Positions 17,742 to 25,976 of a stretch of 64,000 bases of DNA are shown in pieces. Position 1 is the first letter of the stretch; each line of letters begins with the position of its first letter. The stretch lies in contig JAFRQF010000025.1 in the NCBI GenBank assembly GCA_017428765.1, positions 18,187 to 82,186 of the forward strand. Reading direction: 5' to 3'. This DNA comes from Erysipelotrichaceae bacterium. GTDB lineage: Bacteria > Bacillota_I > Bacilli_A > Erysipelotrichales > Erysipelotrichaceae. The notes beneath the pieces were generated by a model that saw nothing but the letters and a program-made list of their open reading frames with translations, made no database searches and had not been told where the DNA came from. The translations under genes and the position numbers were made by a program.

Positions 17742-18698
17742 ATGGATACGATCAAGACCGGCGAACTCATCGCCGAAAAAAGAAAAGAACTGGGTCTGAC
17801 CCAGGCACAGCTGGGCGAACAGCTTCATGTTTCCGATAAGACGATCTCCAAGTGGGAGACAGGGAAGGGCTTCCCCGATATATCGATCATCGAAGACCTG
17901 TGTGAGAAGCTGCATATCAGCGCCTATGAGCTTTTAAAAGGAGAGAAGGCCAAAAACGAGGGAGACAAGGAAGCTTTTTCACAAGGCATCGAGATCTTTC
18001 GCAAACGCTTTGAGAAAAAGAGATTTGTCACTTTTGCGATCGGTTTTCTCCTCTCGATGATCCTTGTCGTGACGGCTTTCATCCATCTGAATGCGCCGAT
18101 CTATTTTGAAGGACCGGAAAAAGTGAAGGTGGAGGAGCTGAATGACGGAAGGCTTGTATTACTGGCGGACAAGGAAGTTTCGGGATGCGATATCGAACAT
18201 GTGAATTACGAAGGCAGAAATGAGATCTTCGTCAGTTCCTATAAGACACTTCTGAGCTGCCTTGATAAGAACAAGACAGAAAAGATCTATCTGCTGGCAC
18301 AGGGCGAAAAGACAGATGCTGTATGGTATTATCCGAATGAAGGATCGGATGTCCTGATCTATGGAAAAGAGACGGCAGGAGGCGTAGAAACGCTCAGCCG
18401 TTTGATCTACAACTACTGGATCCTGCTGGCGGGCTTGTTTACCGTGATATCGGCTGTCGCATATAAGATCTTGCAGAAACGCTATTATTCGGATAAGATA
18501 CTCAAATATGCCGTCTTGCCGGGGGCAGGCGCTCTGTTATCGATGCTGATGGTGCTGGCGGGAAAGAGTGACAGGATCTACAATGCCACATATTATTTCA
18601 GCGGCATCATTCTGCTGAGTGTCTTGTTGTATCTGCTGGCCTTGCTGCTTCTCAAGCAACTGAAAAAGAAACGAAAAACAAAGAATTTATACGAATGA
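17742..18698 (+). CDS. XRE-family transcriptional regulator with membrane-anchored C-terminus
   Basis: The protein has 318 residues. Residues 7-61 form an HTH_3 domain (RKELGLTQAQLGEQLHVSDKTISKWETG). A first membrane segment follows at about 100-122 (FVTFAIGFLLSMILVVTAFI), then an extracytoplasmic stretch of about 110 residues, then three more hydrophobic segments near the C-terminus. This suggests a one-component membrane-bound regulator sensing an envelope or external signal. The start has AGGAGG upstream. It is a single gene with a palindrome in its promoter region. Confidence 0.85.
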   Translation: MDTIKTGELIAEKRKELGLTQAQLGEQLHVSDKTISKWETGKGFPDISIIEDLCEKLHISAYELLKGEKAKNEGDKEAFSQGIEIFRKRFEKKRFVTFAIGFLLSMILVVTAFIHLNAPIYFEGPEKVKVEELNDGRLVLLADKEVSGCDIEHVNYEGRNEIFVSSYKTLLSCLDKNKTEKIYLLAQGEKTDAVWYYPNEGSDVLIYGKETAGGVETLSRLIYNYWILLAGLFTVISAVAYKILQKRYYSDKILKYAVLPGAGALLSMLMVLAGKSDRIYNATYYFSGIILLSVLLYLLALLLLKQLKKKRKTKNLYE

Positions 18699-18703
18699 AA
18701 ATC

Positions 18704-18730
18704 GGAACGCACATGCGTTCCAATTTTTTT
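18704..18730. terminator. Terminator between XRE regulator and MATE exporter
   Basis: GGAACGC-ACAT-GCGTTCC is followed on the plus strand by AATTTTTTT. The minus-strand side has a poorer T tract (GATTTTC) but may serve the convergent MATE gene. Confidence 0.8.
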
Positions 18731-20075
18731 AATATACGACCTTTTTGTATACGATGATCCAGAGTATGAATTCGACGATCGAAGTGACGATCCAGCTTAA
18801 CGGGAAGCACAGATAGATCGTTTTCAGCGTCCTATGAAGAGGGAACATCGTGTAGATCCAAAGAAGCCTTACGCCGCAGATACCGATGATCATCAGGATC
18901 GTCGGCAGGGAAGAAGAGCCCATACCTCTCAAGGAGTTGACGAAGACATCCAGGATGCCGTTGAAGACCAAGAGGGCAGCGACATATTTGATACGGATCA
19001 TGCCGACATCGATGACAGCCGGTTTGTCCGTATAAAGTGTCAGTACCAGAGGACCGGAGAGATAGACGGCGACGCCCATGACCACGGCGCCGATGACGAC
19101 CAAGATCAGTGTTTTTACCATGATCTCCTTGATGCGGTCGAGTCTGCCGGCTCCCATACATTGGCTGGTAAAGGTGATCGTGGCCTGGTTGAAGGCCATA
19201 TATCCGATATAGACGAAGTTTTCGATATTGGCTCCGGCAGAGTTGCCGGCAACGATATCGGTGGAATCGAAGGAATTGATGCTGGACTGAATGACGACGT
19301 TGGACAGTGCGAAGACTGCGCCGGATAAGCCGGCCGGGATACCGATCCTCAGGATCTCCAGGAAGGATTCCTTATCGAAATACAGATGTCTGAGATCGAG
19401 TTTTGTCGAATCTTTTTCATTGACCAGGACGCGAAGGACCAGGAAGGCGGAAACGGCTTCCGAAGTAACGGTCGCAGCTGCGGCACCGACGACCGACAGG
19501 TTCATGAACTTGACGGTGATGAAGTTGAGCACGACATTGAGTGCACCCGAGAGCATCAGGAAGTATAAAGGCCTTTGCGTATCCCCGCGTGAGCGTAAGA
19601 TCGCCGAGCCGAAATTGTACAGTAAGAGGAATATGACACCTAAGAAATAGATGCGCATATAGGTCGCGGACAGATCGATGAAATCGCTTGGCGTATCCAT
19701 CATCTGAAGGAAGAACTTCGAAAAGAACAGACCGACGAATGTGAGCACGACACCGCCCGCAGAAGCCAAGGCGATGGAAGTATGGATGGAATCTTTGATC
19801 TTGTCTTTGTTTCCCGTTCCGATGTAGCGGGCAACGATGACGTTGGTGCCGGTCGCAAGACCATTGAACAGGGAAGTGATCAGAAAGACGATCGAACCGG
19901 TCGCTCCGACGGCAGCCAGAGCCTGGTCACCGGCAAATTTTCCAACGATGATCGTATCGGCGGAGTTGAACAGCATCTGTAAGATGTTGGTGAAGATCAA
20001 AGGGATCGCGAATATGAAAATATTTTTCAATAATGGACCATTCGCCATGTCCATCTTTCTGCTTTTCGAATTCAT
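18729..20075 (-). CDS. MATE family efflux transporter
   Basis: This 448-residue, 12-segment membrane protein exports drugs or metabolites in exchange for Na+ or H+. FANILQMLFNSADTIIVGKFAGDQALAAVG-like sequence in the first two segments and the repeated pattern in the second half (GLSGAVFALSNVVIQ, AGNSAGANIENFVYIGYMAFNQATITFTSQ) are typical. The start is set at MNSKSRK: there is no SD, and TATAAT ends 7 bp upstream. Confidence 0.92.
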   Translation of the reverse strand: MNSKSRKMDMANGPLLKNIFIFAIPLIFTNILQMLFNSADTIIVGKFAGDQALAAVGATGSIVFLITSLFNGLATGTNVIVARYIGTGNKDKIKDSIHTSIALASAGGVVLTFVGLFFSKFFLQMMDTPSDFIDLSATYMRIYFLGVIFLLLYNFGSAILRSRGDTQRPLYFLMLSGALNVVLNFITVKFMNLSVVGAAAATVTSEAVSAFLVLRVLVNEKDSTKLDLRHLYFDKESFLEILRIGIPAGLSGAVFALSNVVIQSSINSFDSTDIVAGNSAGANIENFVYIGYMAFNQATITFTSQCMGAGRLDRIKEIMVKTLILVVIGAVVMGVAVYLSGPLVLTLYTDKPAVIDVGMIRIKYVAALLVFNGILDVFVNSLRGMGSSSLPTILMIIGICGVRLLWIYTMFPLHRTLKTIYLCFPLSWIVTSIVEFILWIIVYKKVVY

Positions 20076-20082
20076 ATAAAAG

Positions 20083-20088
20083 ATTATA
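20083..20088 (-). promoter_or_regulatory. -10 element of the MATE gene, leaderless-type
   Basis: TATAAT on the minus strand ends 7 bp before the ATG (20073-20075). Confidence 0.5.
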
Positions 20089-20256
20089 GAGGATTCATAG
20101 GGGATAATAAATACTATTTTCAAAGATTTTCATTGTTTGGACCTTTATTTATACCTTATTTATATGAAAAAGTTTCGTTGCTGCTACATTAATGTAAATA
20201 ATTTTCATAAATCTGTAAAAAAGTGAAAAAATCGTGAAAATGTATCATAAGAATCA

Positions 20257-20284
20257 TTGAATTTATGTTTCCATCGTTTACAAT
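20257..20284 (+). promoter_or_regulatory. Promoter of the opp operon
   Basis: TTGAAT, 16 bp, TACAAT, about 58 bp before oppB, in an AT-rich 267-bp intergenic region that holds no other gene. The leader ends with a strong AGGGGGAATGGG purine tract before the oppB ATG. Confidence 0.65.
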
Positions 20285-20342
20285 AGTTTTATAGTTTTTC
20301 TGACAAAGTTGCATCAGTAAACTAACAAAAAGGGGGAATGGG

Positions 20343-21266
20343 ATGCTTAAGTACATAGGAAAAAGATTAGTCATTGGTGCTCTCACTCTGCTGATCCTGT
20401 CAACGATCACGTTTTTCGGCGTAAGAGCCATGCCGGGTGATCCGTTCTCACAGGACAACAAAGTCATCGCGCCGGAAACTTTTGAGGCGATGAAAGCGAA
20501 GTTCCATCTGGACAAATCGCTCCCTGAACAGTATGTCATCTTCTTGAGCAATGCGATACGCGGCGATTTCGGTGAATCGATCTCCAAGAAGGGGAAACAG
20601 GTTTCCGATATCATCGCTCTGCGTTTCCCTGTAACGGCAAAGCTCGGTGCGATCGCTTTCTGTTTCTCGATGGTCATGGGTCTGGCTCTGGGTATCGTTT
20701 CCGCTCTGGCGAAACACCGCTGGGTCAATTCACTGATCACCGTAGTTTCGACATTGGGTGTATCCTTACCGAACTTCCTGTTTGCCATCATGATCATGAT
20801 CCTGTTTGCGGTAAAGCTTGGCTGGCTGCCGATCGTCGGACTCAACGGTCCGCAATACTACATCCTGCCGGTCGCCGCACTCTCGCTCGGCCCGATCGCT
20901 TCGGTCACGCGTCTTACAAGATCTTCGATCAGGGATGTCATGCATGAGGATTACATCACATTATCCCGTTCTAAAGGTAATAAAGAGGCCAGGACGATCA
21001 TCGTACACGGTCTCAAGAATGCATTGCTTCCGGTCATCACATATGCAGGCCCTCTGTTTGCCGGTATGATCACCGGTTCCCTGGTCATCGAGACGCTCTT
21101 CTCGGTCCCGGGCATCGGCGCGGAATTCACCAACAGCATCACCAACCGTGACTATACGCTGGTCATGGGTCTGACGATCTTATTCGGTGTATTGGTCATC
21201 ATTATGAATCTTATTTCGGATATCGTCGCGGCGATCGTCGATCCGCGTATCAAATTAGGAAAGTAG
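20343..21266 (+). CDS. oppB: Oligopeptide ABC transporter permease OppB
   Basis: This 307-residue membrane permease has six segments. The N-terminus LKYIGKRLVIGALTLLILSTITFF, the RAMPGDPF motif and the cytoplasmic EAA-like loop (RSKGNKEARTIIVHGLKNALLP) are typical of the first dipeptide/oligopeptide permease. It is the first gene of the B-C-D-F-A operon, which imports peptides for the peptidases encoded downstream. Confidence 0.93.
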   Translation: MLKYIGKRLVIGALTLLILSTITFFGVRAMPGDPFSQDNKVIAPETFEAMKAKFHLDKSLPEQYVIFLSNAIRGDFGESISKKGKQVSDIIALRFPVTAKLGAIAFCFSMVMGLALGIVSALAKHRWVNSLITVVSTLGVSLPNFLFAIMIMILFAVKLGWLPIVGLNGPQYYILPVAALSLGPIASVTRLTRSSIRDVMHEDYITLSRSKGNKEARTIIVHGLKNALLPVITYAGPLFAGMITGSLVIETLFSVPGIGAEFTNSITNRDYTLVMGLTILFGVLVIIMNLISDIVAAIVDPRIKLGK

Positions 21267-21276
21267 GAAAAAGGTC

Positions 21277-22203
21277 ATGAGTGAAAAGAATTTAGTATTG
21301 AGTGATGATCTGTTTGAAAAACTTCCTGAGGATGATAAGAACTCCGAATTTATCGCGGTCGCGATCAAGACGTTTGCCAAAGATGCCTGGGATCGTTTCC
21401 GCAGGAATAAACTGGCGTTAGGCGGTCTGATCTTCCTGATCATCATGATCGTACTGGCGATCGTCGTTCCGGCAGTTGCCCCGTATCAGTTCGATACGCA
21501 GGATATGGCAAACCGTAACGCACTTCCAAGCTTGCAGCACCTGTTTGGTACTGATAAGCTTGGCCGTGACATCTTCGTAAGAGTCATGTACGGCGCAAGA
21601 GTTTCGCTGGCCATCGGTTTCTCGACGGCAGCGATCAACCTGGTCATCGGTATCTTATACGGCGGCATCTCCGGTTATGTTGGCGGCAGAGTCGATATGA
21701 TCATGATGCGTATCGTCGATATCATCTATGCCGTTCCTTCTTTGATCTATGTCGTTTTGATCCTTCTGGTCTTCGGTGACTCGGTCGGTTCGATGATGTT
21801 AGCCATCTGTCTGACATCCTGGATCGGCATGGCCAGACAGGTCCGCACACAGATCATGTCATTGAAAGAGATGGAATTCTCCCTGGCAGCCAAAGTCATC
21901 GGTGCCAGCAATTCCCGTATCCTGATCAGACACCTGGTCATCAATGCCTTAGGTCCTATCATCGTCTCTTTGACCATGATGGTCCCGGGAGCGATCTTCA
22001 CGGAAGCTTCACTGAGCTTTGTCGGTATCGGTCTTAACCCGGCGATCCCGAGCTGGGGCAAACTGGCAAACGATTGCCGTCAGCTGATCTTCACCCAGCC
22101 GTTGCAGGTTTTGTGGCCTGTCGCAGCGATCAGTTTGACGATCCTGGCTCTGAATTTTGTCGGTGATGGCATCGGCGAAGCGTTCCAGGCAAGGACGAGA
22201 TAG
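21277..22203 (+). CDS. oppC: Oligopeptide ABC transporter permease OppC
   Basis: This is a 308-residue second permease. It has an N-terminal cytoplasmic stretch with DAWDRFRRNKLALGG before the first membrane segment, HLFGTDKLGRDIFVRVMYGARVSL, and the C-terminal GIGLNPAIPSWGKLA of OppC/DppC proteins. It forms the heterodimeric channel with OppB. It follows oppB by 10 bp. Confidence 0.93.
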   Translation: MSEKNLVLSDDLFEKLPEDDKNSEFIAVAIKTFAKDAWDRFRRNKLALGGLIFLIIMIVLAIVVPAVAPYQFDTQDMANRNALPSLQHLFGTDKLGRDIFVRVMYGARVSLAIGFSTAAINLVIGILYGGISGYVGGRVDMIMMRIVDIIYAVPSLIYVVLILLVFGDSVGSMMLAICLTSWIGMARQVRTQIMSLKEMEFSLAAKVIGASNSRILIRHLVINALGPIIVSLTMMVPGAIFTEASLSFVGIGLNPAIPSWGKLANDCRQLIFTQPLQVLWPVAAISLTILALNFVGDGIGEAFQARTR

Positions 22204-22213
22204 GAGGGATCGT

Positions 22214-23215
22214 ATGGCATTATTAGAAGTCAATAATTTAGTTACCAAGTTCAAAACGGATGCCGGCGATGTCCAGGCCGTCCGTGGTGTTTCCTTCAAG
22301 CTGGAGCCGAAAGAGGCCTTAGGTATCGTCGGAGAATCAGGTTCCGGCAAGTCACAGATGATGTATTCGATCATCGGCCTGCTGGCCGAAAACGGTGTCG
22401 TCGAAAGCGGCGACGTCATATTCGACGGAATGGACATCTCCATCAAGAATTTCAAAAACAAGAGAGATTACAACGATTTCATGCGGAAGATCCGCGGCAA
22501 TTCCATGGCCATGATCTTCCAGGATCCGATGACCTTCTTAAATCCGGTCTTGAAAATCGAGACTCAGCTCATCGAACCGATGATCAATCATTCCTCTTTG
22601 AGCAGAGAAGAGGCAAAAAGAAGAGCAATCGACTTGCTGAAGCTCGTCGGTATCCCTTCACCGGAAAAACGTATCAAACAGTATCCGTTCGAATTCTCCG
22701 GCGGCATGCGCCAGAGGATCATCATCGCCATCGCTTTGGCGAACAATCCGAAGCTGATCATCGCGGATGAGCCGACGACTGCCTTGGATGTCACCATTCA
22801 GGCGCAGGTCCTCGAACTGATCGAAGAGCTCAAGGAGAAATCCGATTCCGCGATCATCATGATCACCCATGACCTGGGCGTCGTTGCCAAGCTTTGTGAC
22901 CGCATTGCGATCATGTACGGCGGCAAGATCGTCGAGATCGGTACGGACAAGGATATCTTCTATGATCCGAAGCATCCGTATACGGAAGGCTTGTTGAAAT
23001 GTATCTCCAATCCTGAGAACGATGATGAAAAAGATCTGACACCGATCGCCGGTTCCCCGCCTGATCTTCTCAATCCTCCGAAAGGCTGTCCGTTTGTCGA
23101 CAGATGTGAAAAGGCGATGAAGGTCTGCAAGGACTATGAACCGCCGGTAAGCACGATCAAGCAAGGCCACCAGTGTGCCTGCTGGCTCTTGGATGAAAGG
23201 GCGGTGAAAAAATGA
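22214..23215 (+). CDS. oppD: Oligopeptide ABC transporter ATP-binding protein OppD
   Basis: The 333-residue ATPase has Walker A (GESGSGKSQ), signature FSGGMRQR, Walker B (LIIADEPTTALD) and the C-terminal oligopeptide-transporter domain with Cys residues CPFVDRCEKAMKVC, which in this family can bind an Fe-S cluster. The start MALLEV has GGAGGGA upstream. It overlaps oppF by 4 bp (ATGA). Confidence 0.94.
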   Translation: MALLEVNNLVTKFKTDAGDVQAVRGVSFKLEPKEALGIVGESGSGKSQMMYSIIGLLAENGVVESGDVIFDGMDISIKNFKNKRDYNDFMRKIRGNSMAMIFQDPMTFLNPVLKIETQLIEPMINHSSLSREEAKRRAIDLLKLVGIPSPEKRIKQYPFEFSGGMRQRIIIAIALANNPKLIIADEPTTALDVTIQAQVLELIEELKEKSDSAIIMITHDLGVVAKLCDRIAIMYGGKIVEIGTDKDIFYDPKHPYTEGLLKCISNPENDDEKDLTPIAGSPPDLLNPPKGCPFVDRCEKAMKVCKDYEPPVSTIKQGHQCACWLLDERAVKK

Positions 23216-24192
23216 GCGAAAACAAGGTGATCCTTTCCGTAAAAAATCTAAAGACCTACTTCGATGTCACCAAAGGCATCTTCTCACCGAAACAGATCGT
23301 CAAAGCGGTCGATGATGTCTCCTTCGACATCATGGAAAACGAGACGTTTGGTCTGGTCGGCGAATCCGGATGCGGAAAGACGACGCTGGGACGTACCATC
23401 GTCAAGCTCTACGAGCCGGAATCCGGTTCCATCATCTTCGAAGGCAAGGATATCGCCAAGATGAAGGGCAAGGAGCTTACGGCATTCCGCAAAGACATGC
23501 AGATGATCTTCCAGGATCCGTATGCATCACTCAATCCGCGTATGACGGTAGGCGAGATCATCAAAGAACCGATGATCATCCACAATATTTACGATAACGA
23601 CAAGGAAAGGGAAGAAAGGGTCGTAGAACTGTTAAAGATCGTCGGCCTCAAACCTGACCATATCCGCCGTTATCCGGCAGAATTCTCCGGCGGCCAGAGA
23701 CAGAGAGTCGGTGTCGCCAGAGCATTGGCAGTCAATCCGAAATTCATCGTCTGTGACGAACCGATCTCCGCACTGGATGTCTCCATTCAGGCCCAGGTCG
23801 TCAATCTTCTCAAGGACATCCAGAAAGAAATGGGTCTGTCCTACCTGTTCGTCGCACATGATCTTTCGATGGTCAAGCACATTTCCGATCGGATCGGCGT
23901 CATGTATCTTGGCCAGATGGTCGAACTCGGACCGGCAAACGATGTCTATCACAGACCGTTGCATCCGTATACGACCGCATTATTATCGGCGATCCCGATC
24001 CCTGATCCGGATATCGCCAAGAGAAAACAAAGGATCGTGCTGGAAGGAGAAGTTCCGAGCCCGATCAACCCTCCAAAGGGGTGCCCGTTCTGTACCCGCT
24101 GTCCGAAGGCGACAGAACGTTGTCATAAAGAGAGACCTGTTCCTATCGAGGTCGGCACTCGTAAAGTGGCATGCCACTTGTATGAAAAGTAA
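23212..24192 (+). CDS. oppF: Oligopeptide ABC transporter ATP-binding protein OppF
   Basis: The 326-residue partner ATPase has Walker A (GESGCGKTT), signature FSGGQRQR, Walker B (IVCDEPISALD) and the C-terminal Cys motif CPFCTRCPKATERC. It powers peptide import with OppD. It is translationally coupled to oppD and followed 20 bp later by oppA. Confidence 0.94.
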   Translation: MSENKVILSVKNLKTYFDVTKGIFSPKQIVKAVDDVSFDIMENETFGLVGESGCGKTTLGRTIVKLYEPESGSIIFEGKDIAKMKGKELTAFRKDMQMIFQDPYASLNPRMTVGEIIKEPMIIHNIYDNDKEREERVVELLKIVGLKPDHIRRYPAEFSGGQRQRVGVARALAVNPKFIVCDEPISALDVSIQAQVVNLLKDIQKEMGLSYLFVAHDLSMVKHISDRIGVMYLGQMVELGPANDVYHRPLHPYTTALLSAIPIPDPDIAKRKQRIVLEGEVPSPINPPKGCPFCTRCPKATERCHKERPVPIEVGTRKVACHLYEK

Positions 24193-24212
24193 AAGAAAGG
24201 AAGAAAGAGAAA

Positions 24213-25856
24213 ATGAAAAAATTATTAGTTTGCTTGCTTTCGCTTCTGATGGTCATCGGCTTGACAGCTTGTGGCAGCAGCAACGGCGGTTCCGGCGGCT
24301 CTGAAGGCGGCTCCGGGGAAGCGGAAATCAAGACATTCACCTATTCTGTCGGCGGCGAACCTACCTATATGGACCCGGCAAAGTGCGGTGACTCTGTTAC
24401 AGCTGAGATCCACAACGAGATCTGGTATCCTCTGTTCTACCTTGTTGAAGACGGTTCCACAGAATACGGTGATTGTGTTGCTTATGAAGTCTCAGATGAT
24501 GGCTTAGTTTACACTTTCCATCTTGATGAAAACGCAAAATGGTCTGATGGTGTTCCTATCACGGCTGACCAGTATGTTTACGGTATCAAGCGCTGCATCG
24601 GTTACGGACATGCCGAAGTCGGATACCTGACAATGATCACAAACTACATCTTAAACGCTGATACTCATCTGAATCAGGCAGTTGCAGATATGGATGATGT
24701 CGGTGTCAAAGCGGTCGATGATTACACATTAGAGATCACTCTGAAAGCACCGTGCCCATTCTTCGTATCCTTGCTCCCGACACAGGTCTTCGCAGCATTA
24801 CGTCCTGAGATCGCTCCGGAAAAGGATTCCGAATGGTCTTCCACTCCGGGTTATCCGACGACCGGCGCATTCACTCCTAGCAAGATCGACTCCGCTAACG
24901 AGTACATCCTGGAAAAGAACCCTTACTTCGCTAAGGCTGACCAGGTCTACTATGACAGACTCGTTGCCAAGATCATGCCTTCCATGGAAGCTTCCCAGAT
25001 GGCATTCAAGACAGGCGAGATCGACTATGACACAGGCGCAGACTCTTCTGTCGTCAATGATCCGTCTCTTGCTGATGCGATCGTCATCAACGGTAACGTC
25101 AACTACTACATGAACGTCAACTGCATCGACGGTTTGGAAGCATTACGGGATGTCAGAGTCAGAAGAGCTATCCAGCTCGGTATCGACAGATCCGCATTCG
25201 TTACTGCTCTTGATGCCGGTGATGTTTACTACGAACTCAATGGTTTCGTTCCTGTAGGCATTCCTGATTACGACGGTGACTTCCGTACCAATGCCGACAA
25301 CGACCACAAACTGGTCTACACCGACAAGGAAGCTGCTAAGAAACTCATGGAAGAAGCAGGCTACTCCGAGACCAACAGACTGGCTCTGGAATACTACTAC
25401 AACCAGAACTCTATGCATGACACTGTTTCAGCCGTCATCGCTGAACAGTTAAAGGATATCTACATCGATGTCACTTTAAAGACTGCTGAACTTCGTACAT
25501 TCTTCGATGATCGTTCCTATGGCCGTTATGACTTAGCGAGAAACGCTTTCTCAGCCGACTATATGGATCCGTGGAACTATCTCGAACTGATGGCGATCTA
25601 TGATGACTCTGAAGAATACGGTACGCACTTCGGTGATGAAACTTACGATGCATTGCTGATGGAATCCATGGAGCTGGAAGGCGAAGCACGTTTCGCTAAG
25701 CTGCATGAAGCTGAAAACTATGCGATCGAGACCGCATGCTTCAACATCCCTCTGTTCGGTTACGGTACTGTTTCCTTACAGAGACCTGGCACTACCGGTG
25801 TCATCAACAACCCGCAGGCTAACCACATCTTCTGGTTCGTCAAGTGCCCTGAATAA
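24213..25856 (+). CDS. oppA: Oligopeptide-binding lipoprotein OppA
   Basis: This 547-residue solute-binding protein has a signal peptide ending in the lipobox LTACG (acylated Cys at about residue 20), then a Gly/Ser linker. The rest is SBP family 5: EPTYMDPAK, WSDGVPITADQYVYGIKR and VRRAIQLGIDRSAF. It would be anchored on the outer face of the membrane and hand peptides to OppBC. It is unusual in being the last gene of the operon, with an AGGAAG SD and a hairpin after it. Confidence 0.94.
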   Translation: MKKLLVCLLSLLMVIGLTACGSSNGGSGGSEGGSGEAEIKTFTYSVGGEPTYMDPAKCGDSVTAEIHNEIWYPLFYLVEDGSTEYGDCVAYEVSDDGLVYTFHLDENAKWSDGVPITADQYVYGIKRCIGYGHAEVGYLTMITNYILNADTHLNQAVADMDDVGVKAVDDYTLEITLKAPCPFFVSLLPTQVFAALRPEIAPEKDSEWSSTPGYPTTGAFTPSKIDSANEYILEKNPYFAKADQVYYDRLVAKIMPSMEASQMAFKTGEIDYDTGADSSVVNDPSLADAIVINGNVNYYMNVNCIDGLEALRDVRVRRAIQLGIDRSAFVTALDAGDVYYELNGFVPVGIPDYDGDFRTNADNDHKLVYTDKEAAKKLMEEAGYSETNRLALEYYYNQNSMHDTVSAVIAEQLKDIYIDVTLKTAELRTFFDDRSYGRYDLARNAFSADYMDPWNYLELMAIYDDSEEYGTHFGDETYDALLMESMELEGEARFAKLHEAENYAIETACFNIPLFGYGTVSLQRPGTTGVINNPQANHIFWFVKCPE

Positions 25857-25879
25857 TCGATATTCAGATCTGAAAAACC

Positions 25880-25910
25880 TAAGAGAGAGCTCGTCAAGAG
25901 TTCTCTCTTA
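25880..25910 (+). terminator. Long hairpin after oppA without a T tract
   Basis: A 13-bp stem with one G-U wobble (TAAGAGAGAGCTC/GAGTTCTCTCTTA) around GTCAA. It is followed by CTGCATTATT, not a run of T. It may be a weak terminator or an mRNA-stabilising 3' hairpin that lets partial readthrough reach the peptidase genes. Confidence 0.5.
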
Positions 25911-25976
25911 CTGCATTATTGATATAAGTTCTGTTTAAAGTCGGAAAAAGAGAAGTTGTATCAATAGGAGGACAGT

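Noticed and set aside
20200..20214. CodY-like box upstream of opp (AATTTTCATAAATCT)
   Set aside because: It has three mismatches to the CodY consensus in an AT-rich region where such matches arise by chance, and no codY gene is visible to support it.
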